Shown here: positions 20,855 through 28,199 of the stretch, piece by piece
Numbering within the stretch: the stretch's first letter is position 1
Layout of the letters: every line of letters begins with the position of its first letter
NCBI GenBank assembly: GCA_003353825.1
Contig: PIVW01000016.1
Coordinates: 1 to 29,016, forward strand
Reading direction: 5' to 3'
Length of the DNA: 29,016 bases
Source: Chloroflexota bacterium
GTDB lineage: Bacteria; Chloroflexota; Anaerolineae; J102
The notes under the pieces: model-generated
Told to the model about the DNA's origin: nothing
The model's database searches: none
The model's input: the letters and a program-made list of their open reading frames with translations, nothing else
Position numbers and translations under genes: made by a program

Positions 20855-22594
20855 CTACGATGTCTGTTCCTCAACTTCAAAGAGCAAGTCGATTAGTTCA
20901 TCGGTATAGACTTCGAGTTGCTCATCGCTGCCTTCGTCCGCCGCAAGATATATATTAGAGATCAACTGCTCAAGCGATGCTCTGATATCTTCGTCGATGT
21001 TTGCTTGTGTGAGCGCAAGCTTCGCACGTTCGACCAATACCGCAGTACCTGGCTCCAGAATTACAGTCGTGCTAAGATCGGCGCCAGCCAGCTTGGCTTG
21101 ACTGTCGGCAATCTCACTCGGACGAAGACGTTGGCGATTTGCTTTGAGTTGAGAACTCACCTGTTTGCCGCTCTGGCGTTCGAGTACGCTGACGTCGAGA
21201 ATGCCGTTGATGTCGAGATTGAAATTGACCGTAACGCCTGTGAGACCATCGTCACGGTTGGATTCCAGGTCTTCCACGGTGAACTCACCCAGAAGGGTGT
21301 TACGCGAGGCGATATTATTCTCCCCCTGGTACACCTTGATCTGGATTTTATCTTGGCCGGGGAATAGGGTCGTAAACACTTCGCTTTTCTGCACAGGAAT
21401 GGTGGTATTGCGTGAGATCAGGCGAGAAAAGCGATCAGAATGCATGTGGCCGGTGAAACCAAAATAGGCGGTTTCGATTCCCAGAGACATTGGCGTCACG
21501 TCCACCAGAATGGCATCGACTTCTTCGCCTGCGATAATACCAGCCTGAATAGCAGCGCCTAAAGCCACGGCCGCATCCGGGTCGATCTCTCCATGTGGTT
21601 CCTGAGCCATGTGTTTTGTGACGAGACGCCAGACAGCAGGTGTACGCGTAGCGCCACCTACGAGCAGAACCCGATCAATATCCTCGGCACTCAGGCCAGC
21701 ATCGGCTAAAGCTGTGTCGATGAGATCAATGGTCTGCTGGAGTAGATCATGTATAAGGTCTTCATATTCGGAACGTTGCACTTCGCGGCGGATGTGCAAT
21801 GGGGCCCCATCGTTATCTTCGGCGATGTATTCCAGGCTGATAAGTGCGTAAGGCGCGGAGGACAATTCTATCTTTGCTTCTTCTGCGGCGCGCAGGAGGC
21901 GGGCCCAGGCTTGATGTTGTTCGCTCAGATCGATACCGTGTTCTTCATTGAATTCCCCAGCGACCAGGCTGGCCAACAGCGTATCGAAATCATCCCCTCC
22001 CAGGTGATTGTTCCCCGCCGTTGCACGAACATCCACGATGCCATAGTGTAGTTCGATTACAGACACATCGAATGTACCGCCACCGAGATCATAGACCAGG
22101 ACACGCAGGTCCTCTTCTTTACCCAAACCATAAGCCAACGCCGCAGCGGTTGGCTCATTGATGATACGTTCTACCAATACACCGGCGATCTCACCCGCCT
22201 CGATGGTCGCCTGACGCTGCGCCTCGTTGAAATAGGCTGGTACGGTGATGACCGCCCGTTCCACAGGCTGGCCGAGTTCTAATTCTACCGCTTGTTTAAT
22301 CTTACTCAGGATCATAGCCGATATTTCTTGAGGGGAATACGTCGTTCCCGCCATCGTGACGGTTTCATCGCTGCCCATTTTGCGCTTGATGGACCGCACA
22401 GTGTTTTCTGGCGCTACAATCCATTGATTTCGTGCCAATACGCCTACCAGTCTGTCATCTAGTGGGGAGATGCCAACCACCGAAGGCAATGTAGGCTGCT
22501 CGTCAATGTGAATCAGGGTGGGGACACCATCGATAGTGATGGCAGCCGCCGAATTGGTCGTACCTAAATCGATGCCAACTATCTTATCGGTCAT
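20855..22594 (-). CDS. dnaK: DnaK-like Hsp70 chaperone with shortened lid
   Basis: A 579-residue ATP-dependent chaperone. The nucleotide-binding domain (about 1-363) has I-G/V-G-I-D-L-G-T-T-N-S at 5-15, Lys70 at the E. coli Lys70 position, D-L-G-G-G-T-F-D at 169-176 and L-V-G-G-A-T-R-T-P at 311-319. The interdomain linker is intact (V-D-V-T-P-M-S-L-G-I-E-T). The beta substrate-binding domain follows, but the helical lid is only about 90 residues and lacks the long C-terminal tail. At the E. coli Thr199 position there is Asn196 (G-N-N-H-L-G-G). L-P-S-V-V near residue 38 recalls HscA. It is last in the TPR-J-GrpE-Hsp70 operon. ATG 22594 matches the family start; ATG 22648 has a better Shine-Dalgarno and would add 18 residues. 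Confidence 0.93.
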   Translation of the reverse strand: MTDKIVGIDLGTTNSAAAITIDGVPTLIHIDEQPTLPSVVGISPLDDRLVGVLARNQWIVAPENTVRSIKRKMGSDETVTMAGTTYSPQEISAMILSKIKQAVELELGQPVERAVITVPAYFNEAQRQATIEAGEIAGVLVERIINEPTAAALAYGLGKEEDLRVLVYDLGGGTFDVSVIELHYGIVDVRATAGNNHLGGDDFDTLLASLVAGEFNEEHGIDLSEQHQAWARLLRAAEEAKIELSSAPYALISLEYIAEDNDGAPLHIRREVQRSEYEDLIHDLLQQTIDLIDTALADAGLSAEDIDRVLLVGGATRTPAVWRLVTKHMAQEPHGEIDPDAAVALGAAIQAGIIAGEEVDAILVDVTPMSLGIETAYFGFTGHMHSDRFSRLISRNTTIPVQKSEVFTTLFPGQDKIQIKVYQGENNIASRNTLLGEFTVEDLESNRDDGLTGVTVNFNLDINGILDVSVLERQSGKQVSSQLKANRQRLRPSEIADSQAKLAGADLSTTVILEPGTAVLVERAKLALTQANIDEDIRASLEQLISNIYLAADEGSDEQLEVYTDELIDLLFEVEEQTS

Positions 22595-23669
22595 GGGCTG
22601 GGGGCTCACTCCTGTATGGGTTCGAGGTAGAAAGCTGTTGGTGATCATGGCTCTCCTCGGCTTTCACTACAATGACTTCAGCGAAGCGCAGAACGCGATC
22701 TTGCTGGCGATAACCCTTGCGCACAACTTCGACAATGGTGCCAGGTGATGCATCCTTGTCCGTGGCGATACCCACGGCAATATGCAGGCGGGGATCGAAA
22801 GCCTGGCCTTGGGCGAAGATCGTCTGAATATTCTCGGCGATAAGCAAACTGAGGAAACGTTCGCGTACGAGTTCCAATCCTTCTAGCCAGGCGGCAAGGG
22901 CAGCGACGAGTTCCGACGACGTTTCTGGAATGGTTTGCGTTTGCACGGGGAGAGGTTCGTTTGCGAAGGCAATTCGAAGGCGTGTGCGTCTACTTGGCGG
23001 TGTTGGCGCAGTATCCGGGGGGGGTATTCGTCTAGTAGCTCGTTCGCGCTCCCGCGCCAAAAGGGTAGATGCACTCTCTATCGCCGCCTCCAAACCGTCC
23101 AGGGATGGCAGTAACTCAACCGCAAGTTCACCGCGGGCGTCCGCTCGTACCTTGGCCAGGTGTTGTTGTTCTCGCCAGGCAAGTTCTGTTTGTACTTCTT
23201 CGCGGCGGGACACCATATCCTGTAGTGTGGCGATGGCCTCCCCGGTCTGCTTCTCTTTGACGTCAGAGAGGGCATTGCTTCTGAATTGTGTACGGCTCAA
23301 TTTGGCAATGGCTTGCGCCAATTCCGTTAACTTCTCATCGTTGACTTCCTGGCGGGCAACGAGTTCAGCAAGGTGCTCTTCGAGGGGACGTGCTGCATCG
23401 GGATTGGTGACATGGCGTGTGAGAACGCCTAGATGAGCATTACTCTGCTGCACTTCGTCGAGGATTACAGCAACATGTTGCTGCAATTCCTCTGCTGAGG
23501 ATAGCAGCCGCAGCACTCGGGCATCGAGTTGAGGATGCTGCGATGGTGGTTCGGCGCCATGAGATTGAGCCAATGACTCCGGGCGTTCTCCCTCATCCCT
23601 GGTGAAGGCCATGTCGTTTGTGAAGAACTCGGTATGTTCAGGGTAATTTTGGTTTTTGGAAGTCATCAT
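22584..23669 (-). CDS. grpE: GrpE-like nucleotide exchange factor, extended
   Basis: A 361-residue protein whose C-terminus is clearly GrpE: G-Q-A-F-D-P-x-L-H (about 288-296), P-G-T-I-V-E-V-V-R-K-G-Y (309-320) and R-V-L-R-F-A-E-V-I-V-V-K (325-336), the beta wing that opens the Hsp70 nucleotide cleft. E-L-L-P-S-L-D-G-L-E-A-A (185-196) is the usual GrpE helix. It is nearly twice normal length: residues 45-180 are predicted helix or coiled coil, and about 45 Pro/Arg-rich residues (206-251) interrupt the GrpE core. An eight-G tract (23017-23024) encodes part of this insertion. It overlaps the J-protein gene by about 32 bases and the Hsp70 gene by 11 or more. An ATG at 23612 is a possible shorter start. 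Confidence 0.9.
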   Translation of the reverse strand: MMTSKNQNYPEHTEFFTNDMAFTRDEGERPESLAQSHGAEPPSQHPQLDARVLRLLSSAEELQQHVAVILDEVQQSNAHLGVLTRHVTNPDAARPLEEHLAELVARQEVNDEKLTELAQAIAKLSRTQFRSNALSDVKEKQTGEAIATLQDMVSRREEVQTELAWREQQHLAKVRADARGELAVELLPSLDGLEAAIESASTLLARERERATRRIPPPDTAPTPPSRRTRLRIAFANEPLPVQTQTIPETSSELVAALAAWLEGLELVRERFLSLLIAENIQTIFAQGQAFDPRLHIAVGIATDKDASPGTIVEVVRKGYRQQDRVLRFAEVIVVKAEESHDHQQLSTSNPYRSEPPAHDR

Positions 23670-24000
23670 GTACTAGCACTTGTATTACGCCTAGCTCGAG
23701 CGCCAGATTGATAACGTCAGTGCCATGTACACTGAGATCAAAACGGGGGGCGTGACGTCGGCGTGGTCCTGGAGGTGGCTGGAGGAGGAAGAGATTGGTG
23801 CGAGAACGGCGTTCAGGTGTATTGATTTTCTCGTAACTAGCTCGGATTTCTTTGAATTTCGTTGGTTCACGTTCTGGGGGATATTGACGCACGAGCTGGA
23901 AATACGCGCGCTTGATAGTACCCATATCAGCATTGCGATCGACACCTAGAACGGCGTACGGGTCTTGCTGCGGTAGGTCCTCTTTTTCCAAATTAGTCAT
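23638..24000 (-). CDS. J-domain protein lacking the HPD motif
   Basis: A 120-residue protein with one recognisable J domain (about residues 13-63): D-P-Y-A-V-L-G-V, then A-Y-F-Q-L-V-R-Q-Y, then K-F-K-E-I-R-A-S-Y-E-K-I. The loop that should read His-Pro-Asp instead reads Pro41-Pro42-Glu43. His-Pro-Asp is what stimulates Hsp70 ATPase in classical J proteins, so this one is probably not a conventional activator; it may dock or recruit only. The domain is also shorter than usual between helices II and III. Residues 70-120 match nothing I know. The ATG at 24000 overlaps the TPR gene end by eight bases; a TTG at 24003 is less likely. Confidence 0.88.
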   Translation of the reverse strand: MTNLEKEDLPQQDPYAVLGVDRNADMGTIKRAYFQLVRQYPPEREPTKFKEIRASYEKINTPERRSRTNLFLLQPPPGPRRRHAPRFDLSVHGTDVINLALELGVIQVLVHDDFQKPKLP

Positions 24001-26287
24001 CAAAATAAGCCTCTAAGTCTTCGGAGGATGGCGGCCCATCGGGGAAAAGCTCCATCAGACGTAATAGTAGGTCATCGGGCATATTCGACGAATCAAGTTC
24101 GTATCCCACCCTGCACTCCTCGATCAGTCTTACCAGTTCTGGGTCTCCGGTTCGTCTGGCAAGACGGCGAGCGGTTTTGAGCAGGCGTTGCGCTTTGCGG
24201 AAATCCTGCTTCTCTTCTGCCAGTCTGGCCTCAACAAATTCCACTGCCCCGCTCTGAGGCGCTTCTATGCGAAGGCGGTCACGAAATCGGAGAATATGAT
24301 CGATTTCATCTTGCTCATAGAAGATCTCACAGACCTCGGCCAGGATCGAGGCCTGCGTATAGCGCACGTAGGGTCGTTCAGTAAGAGCGATTGCTTCATC
24401 AACGAAGCGTTCTATCCAATATTCTTCTAACTCACAGTACAGTATCTGATTTATCTGCTCAAACCAAAAACCAGGCAATAAGGAATCGATCTTGTGGATT
24501 TGCAGGATTATCTCTTCTACAACGTCTTCATCATCATCGATGTGTAATAACTCGTGTAAGATAGAACCTGCCGCCCTGCTGTCGAGCGGATGAGCATAAA
24601 AAGACTGCCGCATCACCTCGACGGCTTTCTCAGATTGACCATCATAGCGATATGCCATGGCCAACTTGATGCTCACTGATGGATGGCCAGGAAGATCTTC
24701 AAGAGCTGTCTCCAGATATGATATACGCTGAGATTCGGGCATGCGCGATGAGAAATCAGCCATGTTTATATGGGCATCGGCAAGACCTTCTTGGGCCTCG
24801 ACATCGTCGGGGGCTAATGCCAGAATACGTTTCCAGATGGTAATAGCCTCCTGTGGCCAACCTCCCCATGCCATAAGAAGCATAGCTCTGCGTTTCAACG
24901 CCTCAATATGGTCGGGCTCGAGGGTGAGAACGCGTTCTAACTCATTCTCAGCAGCTTCATATTGGTCGTTATAGAGTAGGGAGTCAACCAGCTCCAGGCG
25001 GATATCGATGTCATCTCCAGCATACTTGCTGGCGTGCTTAAGGCATGTAATCGCCTCTTCGAGTTGTTCGGCGCGTTGATAGCAGGTAGCGGTATGATGC
25101 CAGAGCGCCGCTACCTGGTTGTCATCCAGGTACTCGGTATGCGATTGCTTGCGAGGGCGGCGCCGAATCATGTCCCGCCAGGCCTCAGCAGCTTGGCCCC
25201 AGTCTTGCAAGGCTTCTTTTGCCAACGCCAGGTTTTGAGCTATTTGACGATCGCCCGCGTGGTCGAAAGCTTTTTCCCAGTGATCGGCGGCTTTAGCCCA
25301 TAACCCTTGCCGAGCGGACTCATTGCCAATATGGTTGTATGCCAGGGCGAAACTCTCGGCGAGAATCTTATCCATTTGATCTACTTCGCCAACATCATCG
25401 GCTATGGCAACGATATCGGTCCATCGTTCATGCGTAGCCAAATCGATAACCAGCAAGCGCTGCAAGGCAAAGAAATTGTCATTGAACCAGGGAGTGGCCA
25501 GTCCGGCTGCACGTGCTTTGAGCCAGGCGCCCTGGGCAGTGTTGGTATCTCCGTCGTGTAAAGCAGCAACACCCACGTAGTAGTTCGTAATAGCGACTAT
25601 CTCTTGGTTTTCAGCCTTTTGCACGGCTCGTTCAAGCTGTTCGAGGGATCCCGCGTGGGACCCATGTTTCAAATCGGATAATGTCTGCCAAAGTTCCGGA
25701 ACATCACCTAATTGAGGTAGATCGATCTGCAAAGCAGTTGACGGGGCATGTTGCGGGGGATTGGCGATGTCTTGAACCAGATGGAGCGTGTTGGCCTCGG
25801 CTTCAGAGAGTCCCATTGGTTGCCAGGAAAGACCCTGTGCCAGGCGGCCCAATTGGCAAAGGTAGGTGATTCCGAGCCAGTCCGGTTTATCTGCGGCGAC
25901 AGCATCAAATTCTTTGCATGCTTCATGCTGTTTACCCATACGCCATAACGTTAGACCACGGTAGAAACGCAATCGTGGTGCATTCGGCATGAGGTTGAGG
26001 GCTGCATCGATCTGCTGCAAGCGTAGATGAGCGTTATCCTGGGTCAAGGCCATCTGCAGATAGGTTTCTGCTTTGAGTCGCTGAACAGCTTCATGCTCCT
26101 CTGGCTTCGAACATCGGCTCTCCGCATTCCCGATGACTGCAAGTGCTCGGTCGTAGTTTCCATCACGCAGCAGTTTACGCGTCTCATGTAGCGTTGCCGA
26201 AACCCCTGATAACCTTTGCGCGTAGCTGAGTTTGGGTTTGGGTTTGGATTTGCTTTTTCGTCGTTTTCGGGAATGCTTCCGGCTCAT
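23993..26287 (-). CDS. TPR-repeat protein, first gene of the chaperone operon
   Basis: A roughly 764-residue cytoplasmic protein made almost wholly of tetratricopeptide-type helical repeats. The N-terminus is strongly basic (K-H-S-R-K-R-R-K-S-K-S-K-P-K-P-K), the C-terminus acidic (S-S-E-D-L-E-A-Y-F-D-D). Clear repeats include A-L-W-H-H-T-A-T-C-Y-Q-R-A-E-Q-L-E-E-A-I and L-V-D-S-L-L-Y-N-D-Q-Y-E-A-A-E-N-E-L with L-E-P-D-H after. In this operon it is a natural client-binding or scaffolding subunit for the Hsp70; TPR proteins dock chaperones in other systems. An alternative TTG start at 26299 has no better ribosome-binding site than ATG 26287. Confidence 0.85.
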   Translation of the reverse strand: MSRKHSRKRRKSKSKPKPKLSYAQRLSGVSATLHETRKLLRDGNYDRALAVIGNAESRCSKPEEHEAVQRLKAETYLQMALTQDNAHLRLQQIDAALNLMPNAPRLRFYRGLTLWRMGKQHEACKEFDAVAADKPDWLGITYLCQLGRLAQGLSWQPMGLSEAEANTLHLVQDIANPPQHAPSTALQIDLPQLGDVPELWQTLSDLKHGSHAGSLEQLERAVQKAENQEIVAITNYYVGVAALHDGDTNTAQGAWLKARAAGLATPWFNDNFFALQRLLVIDLATHERWTDIVAIADDVGEVDQMDKILAESFALAYNHIGNESARQGLWAKAADHWEKAFDHAGDRQIAQNLALAKEALQDWGQAAEAWRDMIRRRPRKQSHTEYLDDNQVAALWHHTATCYQRAEQLEEAITCLKHASKYAGDDIDIRLELVDSLLYNDQYEAAENELERVLTLEPDHIEALKRRAMLLMAWGGWPQEAITIWKRILALAPDDVEAQEGLADAHINMADFSSRMPESQRISYLETALEDLPGHPSVSIKLAMAYRYDGQSEKAVEVMRQSFYAHPLDSRAAGSILHELLHIDDDEDVVEEIILQIHKIDSLLPGFWFEQINQILYCELEEYWIERFVDEAIALTERPYVRYTQASILAEVCEIFYEQDEIDHILRFRDRLRIEAPQSGAVEFVEARLAEEKQDFRKAQRLLKTARRLARRTGDPELVRLIEECRVGYELDSSNMPDDLLLRLMELFPDGPPSSEDLEAYFDD

Positions 26288-26364
26288 ATCAGTTGACAAA
26301 AGAAGTAGTGTAACAGCTCATGGACCTTTCTGAAGCTAGACTAAATATTCTATCAGTTTTTCCG

Positions 26365-26393
26365 ATTTTATGCACGTTTTATCAGACTGTAAA
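26365..26393 (-). promoter_or_regulatory. Promoter of the chaperone operon
   Basis: On the minus strand TTTACA and TAAAAT are exactly 17 bases apart, each matching five of six sigma-70 consensus bases (plus-strand TGTAAA at 26388-26393, ATTTTA at 26365-26370). The leader to the TPR start would be about 70 bases. No CIRCE-type heat-shock operator is visible around it. Confidence 0.6.
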
Positions 26394-26411
26394 AGCGAAG
26401 ATGGGTGGCCG

Positions 26412-26490
26412 GGTAGACAAGGAGCAAGTAGATAAGGGAGTTCGGCATCTGCGGCGGTGAATGTCTTGTCTACTTATTTACTTGTCTACC
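26412..26490. terminator. Long interrupted hairpin after the aminotransferase gene
   Basis: GGTAGACAAG (26412-26421) pairs with CTTGTCTACC (26481-26490); inside, AAGTAGATAAG (26426-26436) pairs with CTTGTCTACTT (26465-26475) with one wobble pair. That gives 21 bp with one internal loop. The right side consists of 8-base words (CTTGTCTA, CTTATTTA, CTTGTCTA, CCTACCCT). It lies 39 bases past the aminotransferase stop and ends exactly where the direct repeat begins. No T-run, so terminator function is tentative. Confidence 0.5.
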
Positions 26491-26491
26491 T

Positions 26492-26871
26492 ACCCTCCTG
26501 CAGTGTCAAAAGCCACATACCTACAAAATCAGCCAAGCAGCGCTTGAGCGGCTGCCAGCCCGATGCCAGGTTCGACAGCATAACCAGCCCGGCGCAAACC
26601 GGACTCAACGGCACCCAGTGTTGCCAGGACATCCGCTCTGCTCACAGCGCCCATGTGGCCAATGCGGAAGTAGTCCCCTTTGATATCAGGATGTAAACCA
26701 CCTGCCAAAATCGCTCCACCATCACGGACGTACCCGAGCATCGTGGTATCGACACCTTGTGGATAGCGAGGACAAGTGAGTGTGTGGGCGGCATGCGCCG
26801 AGGCAGTGGGCACTTGCCCCAAACCCATGGCCCCAATCGCCGCTTTGACAGCATCGCTCATCAATTGATGG
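26492..26871. repeat. Direct repeat, right copy (inside and after the aminotransferase gene)
   Basis: Source copy of the duplicated segment: 26492-26578 and 26777-26871 match the left copy; the 198 bases between (26579-26776) are absent there. It comprises the 3' end of the aminotransferase gene plus about 37 bases past its stop. Confidence 0.9.
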
Positions 26872-27692
26872 CGGGCGAAAATCGCGTCCATACCTTCGTC
26901 CAATAGCTGGCGTAAACTGACTGCCAGTGCTAGAACCAGATTGACGGCCGGGGTAGCAAAATAGGCCGGGCTTAGACCCTCGTAGGCATTCATAATTGGT
27001 AACCAATAACCCCAATCACTGTAATAGCTGGCGACTGGTGAACGGCGATTTCGCCACTTATCCAGTGCAGCAGGCGACGCCATAAACAGCGCCAGCCCTG
27101 GCGGCGCCCCAATCGCTTTCTGAGAGGCAGTCAGATAGACATCGACGCCCCATGTTTGCTGAGGCATGACCTCGCCTGCAGTCGCACAGACACCATCGAC
27201 CACGACCAGAGCGCCGGCAGCCTTGGCCGCGGCAGTTATACCCTGCACATCGGTCAAAACGCCGGTTGAGGTATCGACATGGGTGATGGTTACCAGATCA
27301 TAATCTGCCTTTTCCAACTGCCCTGCGACCTGCTCTGCTGACAGGGTATCGCCGGGCGCAGCGGCATCGAGCGAATCCACCTCAGCGCCATAGCGTCGGC
27401 AGATATCAGCCATACGATCGCTGAAAAAACCGGTGTTCACAACCAGGGCTTTGTCGCCCGCTTCGACGACATTGGCGATGACTGAATCCATAGCCAATGT
27501 ACCGGATCCAGCGATGATAAAAGGTTGGTGACTTTCATCGGTGAGGAAAACAGAGCGCAGATCCTTGAGTGCTTGGCCAAAAACGGCGATAAATTCGGGC
27601 GCTACGTGGCTGGGGGAAGGCAGCGACATGGCGGCCAAGACTTCATCGGTAAACTCTATGGGACCGGGGATCATTAAAAGGGGGCGGCTCAT
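26529..27692 (-). CDS. Class V aminotransferase, alanine-glyoxylate/serine-pyruvate type
   Basis: A 387-residue PLP enzyme of the alanine-glyoxylate / serine-pyruvate / (S)-ureidoglycine aminotransferase group. It opens L-M-I-P-G-P-I-E-F-T-D-E-V and carries G-S-G-T-L-A-M near residue 62, the PLP-ring Asp166 in V-V-V-D-G-V, and Lys192 in T-A-S-Q-K-A-I-G-A-P-P-G, which forms the Schiff base. The C-terminal R-I-G-H-M-G is also typical. Substrate choice cannot be read. The second of two adjacent ATGs (27692) is chosen because AGGAG is six bases upstream, against three for 27695. The 3' end of this gene has been copied to 20654-20815. Confidence 0.92.
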   Translation of the reverse strand: MSRPLLMIPGPIEFTDEVLAAMSLPSPSHVAPEFIAVFGQALKDLRSVFLTDESHQPFIIAGSGTLAMDSVIANVVEAGDKALVVNTGFFSDRMADICRRYGAEVDSLDAAAPGDTLSAEQVAGQLEKADYDLVTITHVDTSTGVLTDVQGITAAAKAAGALVVVDGVCATAGEVMPQQTWGVDVYLTASQKAIGAPPGLALFMASPAALDKWRNRRSPVASYYSDWGYWLPIMNAYEGLSPAYFATPAVNLVLALAVSLRQLLDEGMDAIFARHQLMSDAVKAAIGAMGLGQVPTASAHAAHTLTCPRYPQGVDTTMLGYVRDGGAILAGGLHPDIKGDYFRIGHMGAVSRADVLATLGAVESGLRRAGYAVEPGIGLAAAQALLG

Positions 27693-27770
27693 CATATGCT
27701 CCTGGGGTGAGAAAGGGTAGGCATTAATTCAACATCATCGATAGCTTTTGGTCGATCTTGGTCTCTTATC

Positions 27771-27802
27771 TGACAGGGTGAAGGGGTGACAGGGTGACAG
27801 GG
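27771..27802. repeat. TGACAGGG octamer tandem repeat
   Basis: Four octamers head to tail: TGACAGGG, TGAAGGGG, TGACAGGG, TGACAGGG, followed by a partial TGATA. It lies in the gap between acpS and the aminotransferase gene, about 75 bases upstream of the latter's start. Confidence 0.75.
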
Positions 27803-27838
27803 TGATACCGATAAGGTGAATGGAGATTTCGTGCGAGA

Positions 27839-28195
27839 TTACTGAGCGATCACGAAGGCGATGGCGTGTTCGTGTGTATGGGAGAGGCTAATCGCCCAAT
27901 CGTTTAGATGCAAATCTGCGGCGCGTGCCCGAGCTGGGCCATGTAGGTGCAAAACGGGGGCGCCGGCGTCATCATTGAGGATCTCGATATCGGTCCATGC
28001 TATGTCACCGATACCACATCCCAGGGTTTTTGCTACAGCTTCTTTGGCGGCCCACCGTGCAGCCAATGATCCTGCGCGATCGGCGTAAATTCCGATTTCA
28101 CTTGGCGTATAAACACGCTGCAAAAAACGCTCACCATGGCGTGCGAGTACATCGCGAATGCGATCGACTTCGATCAAATCGACACCAGTGCGCAT
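27839..28195 (-). CDS. acpS: Holo-[acyl-carrier-protein] synthase
   Basis: Transfers 4'-phosphopantetheine from CoA to acyl carrier protein. The 118-residue product has all family motifs: G-V-D-L-I-E-V-D-R-I (metal-binding Asp), F-L-Q-R-V-Y-T-P-S-E-I, and R-W-A-A-K-E-A-V-A-K-T-L-G with the catalytic Glu and Lys. S-L-S-H-T-H-E-H-A-I-A near the end is also normal. The ATG at 28195 gives the usual length; the frame extends upstream into the peptidase gene but that part is not homologous. It follows the M16 peptidase gene by four bases, so it is co-transcribed, with its ribosome-binding site inside the peptidase 3' end. Confidence 0.95.
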   Translation of the reverse strand: MRTGVDLIEVDRIRDVLARHGERFLQRVYTPSEIGIYADRAGSLAARWAAKEAVAKTLGCGIGDIAWTDIEILNDDAGAPVLHLHGPARARAADLHLNDWAISLSHTHEHAIAFVIAQ

Positions 28196-28199
28196 GAGG

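Noticed and set aside
26300..26411. CIRCE or other heat-shock operator before the chaperone operon
   Set aside because: No TTAGCACTC-N9-GAGTGCTAA type repeat; only an ordinary sigma-70-like promoter is visible.
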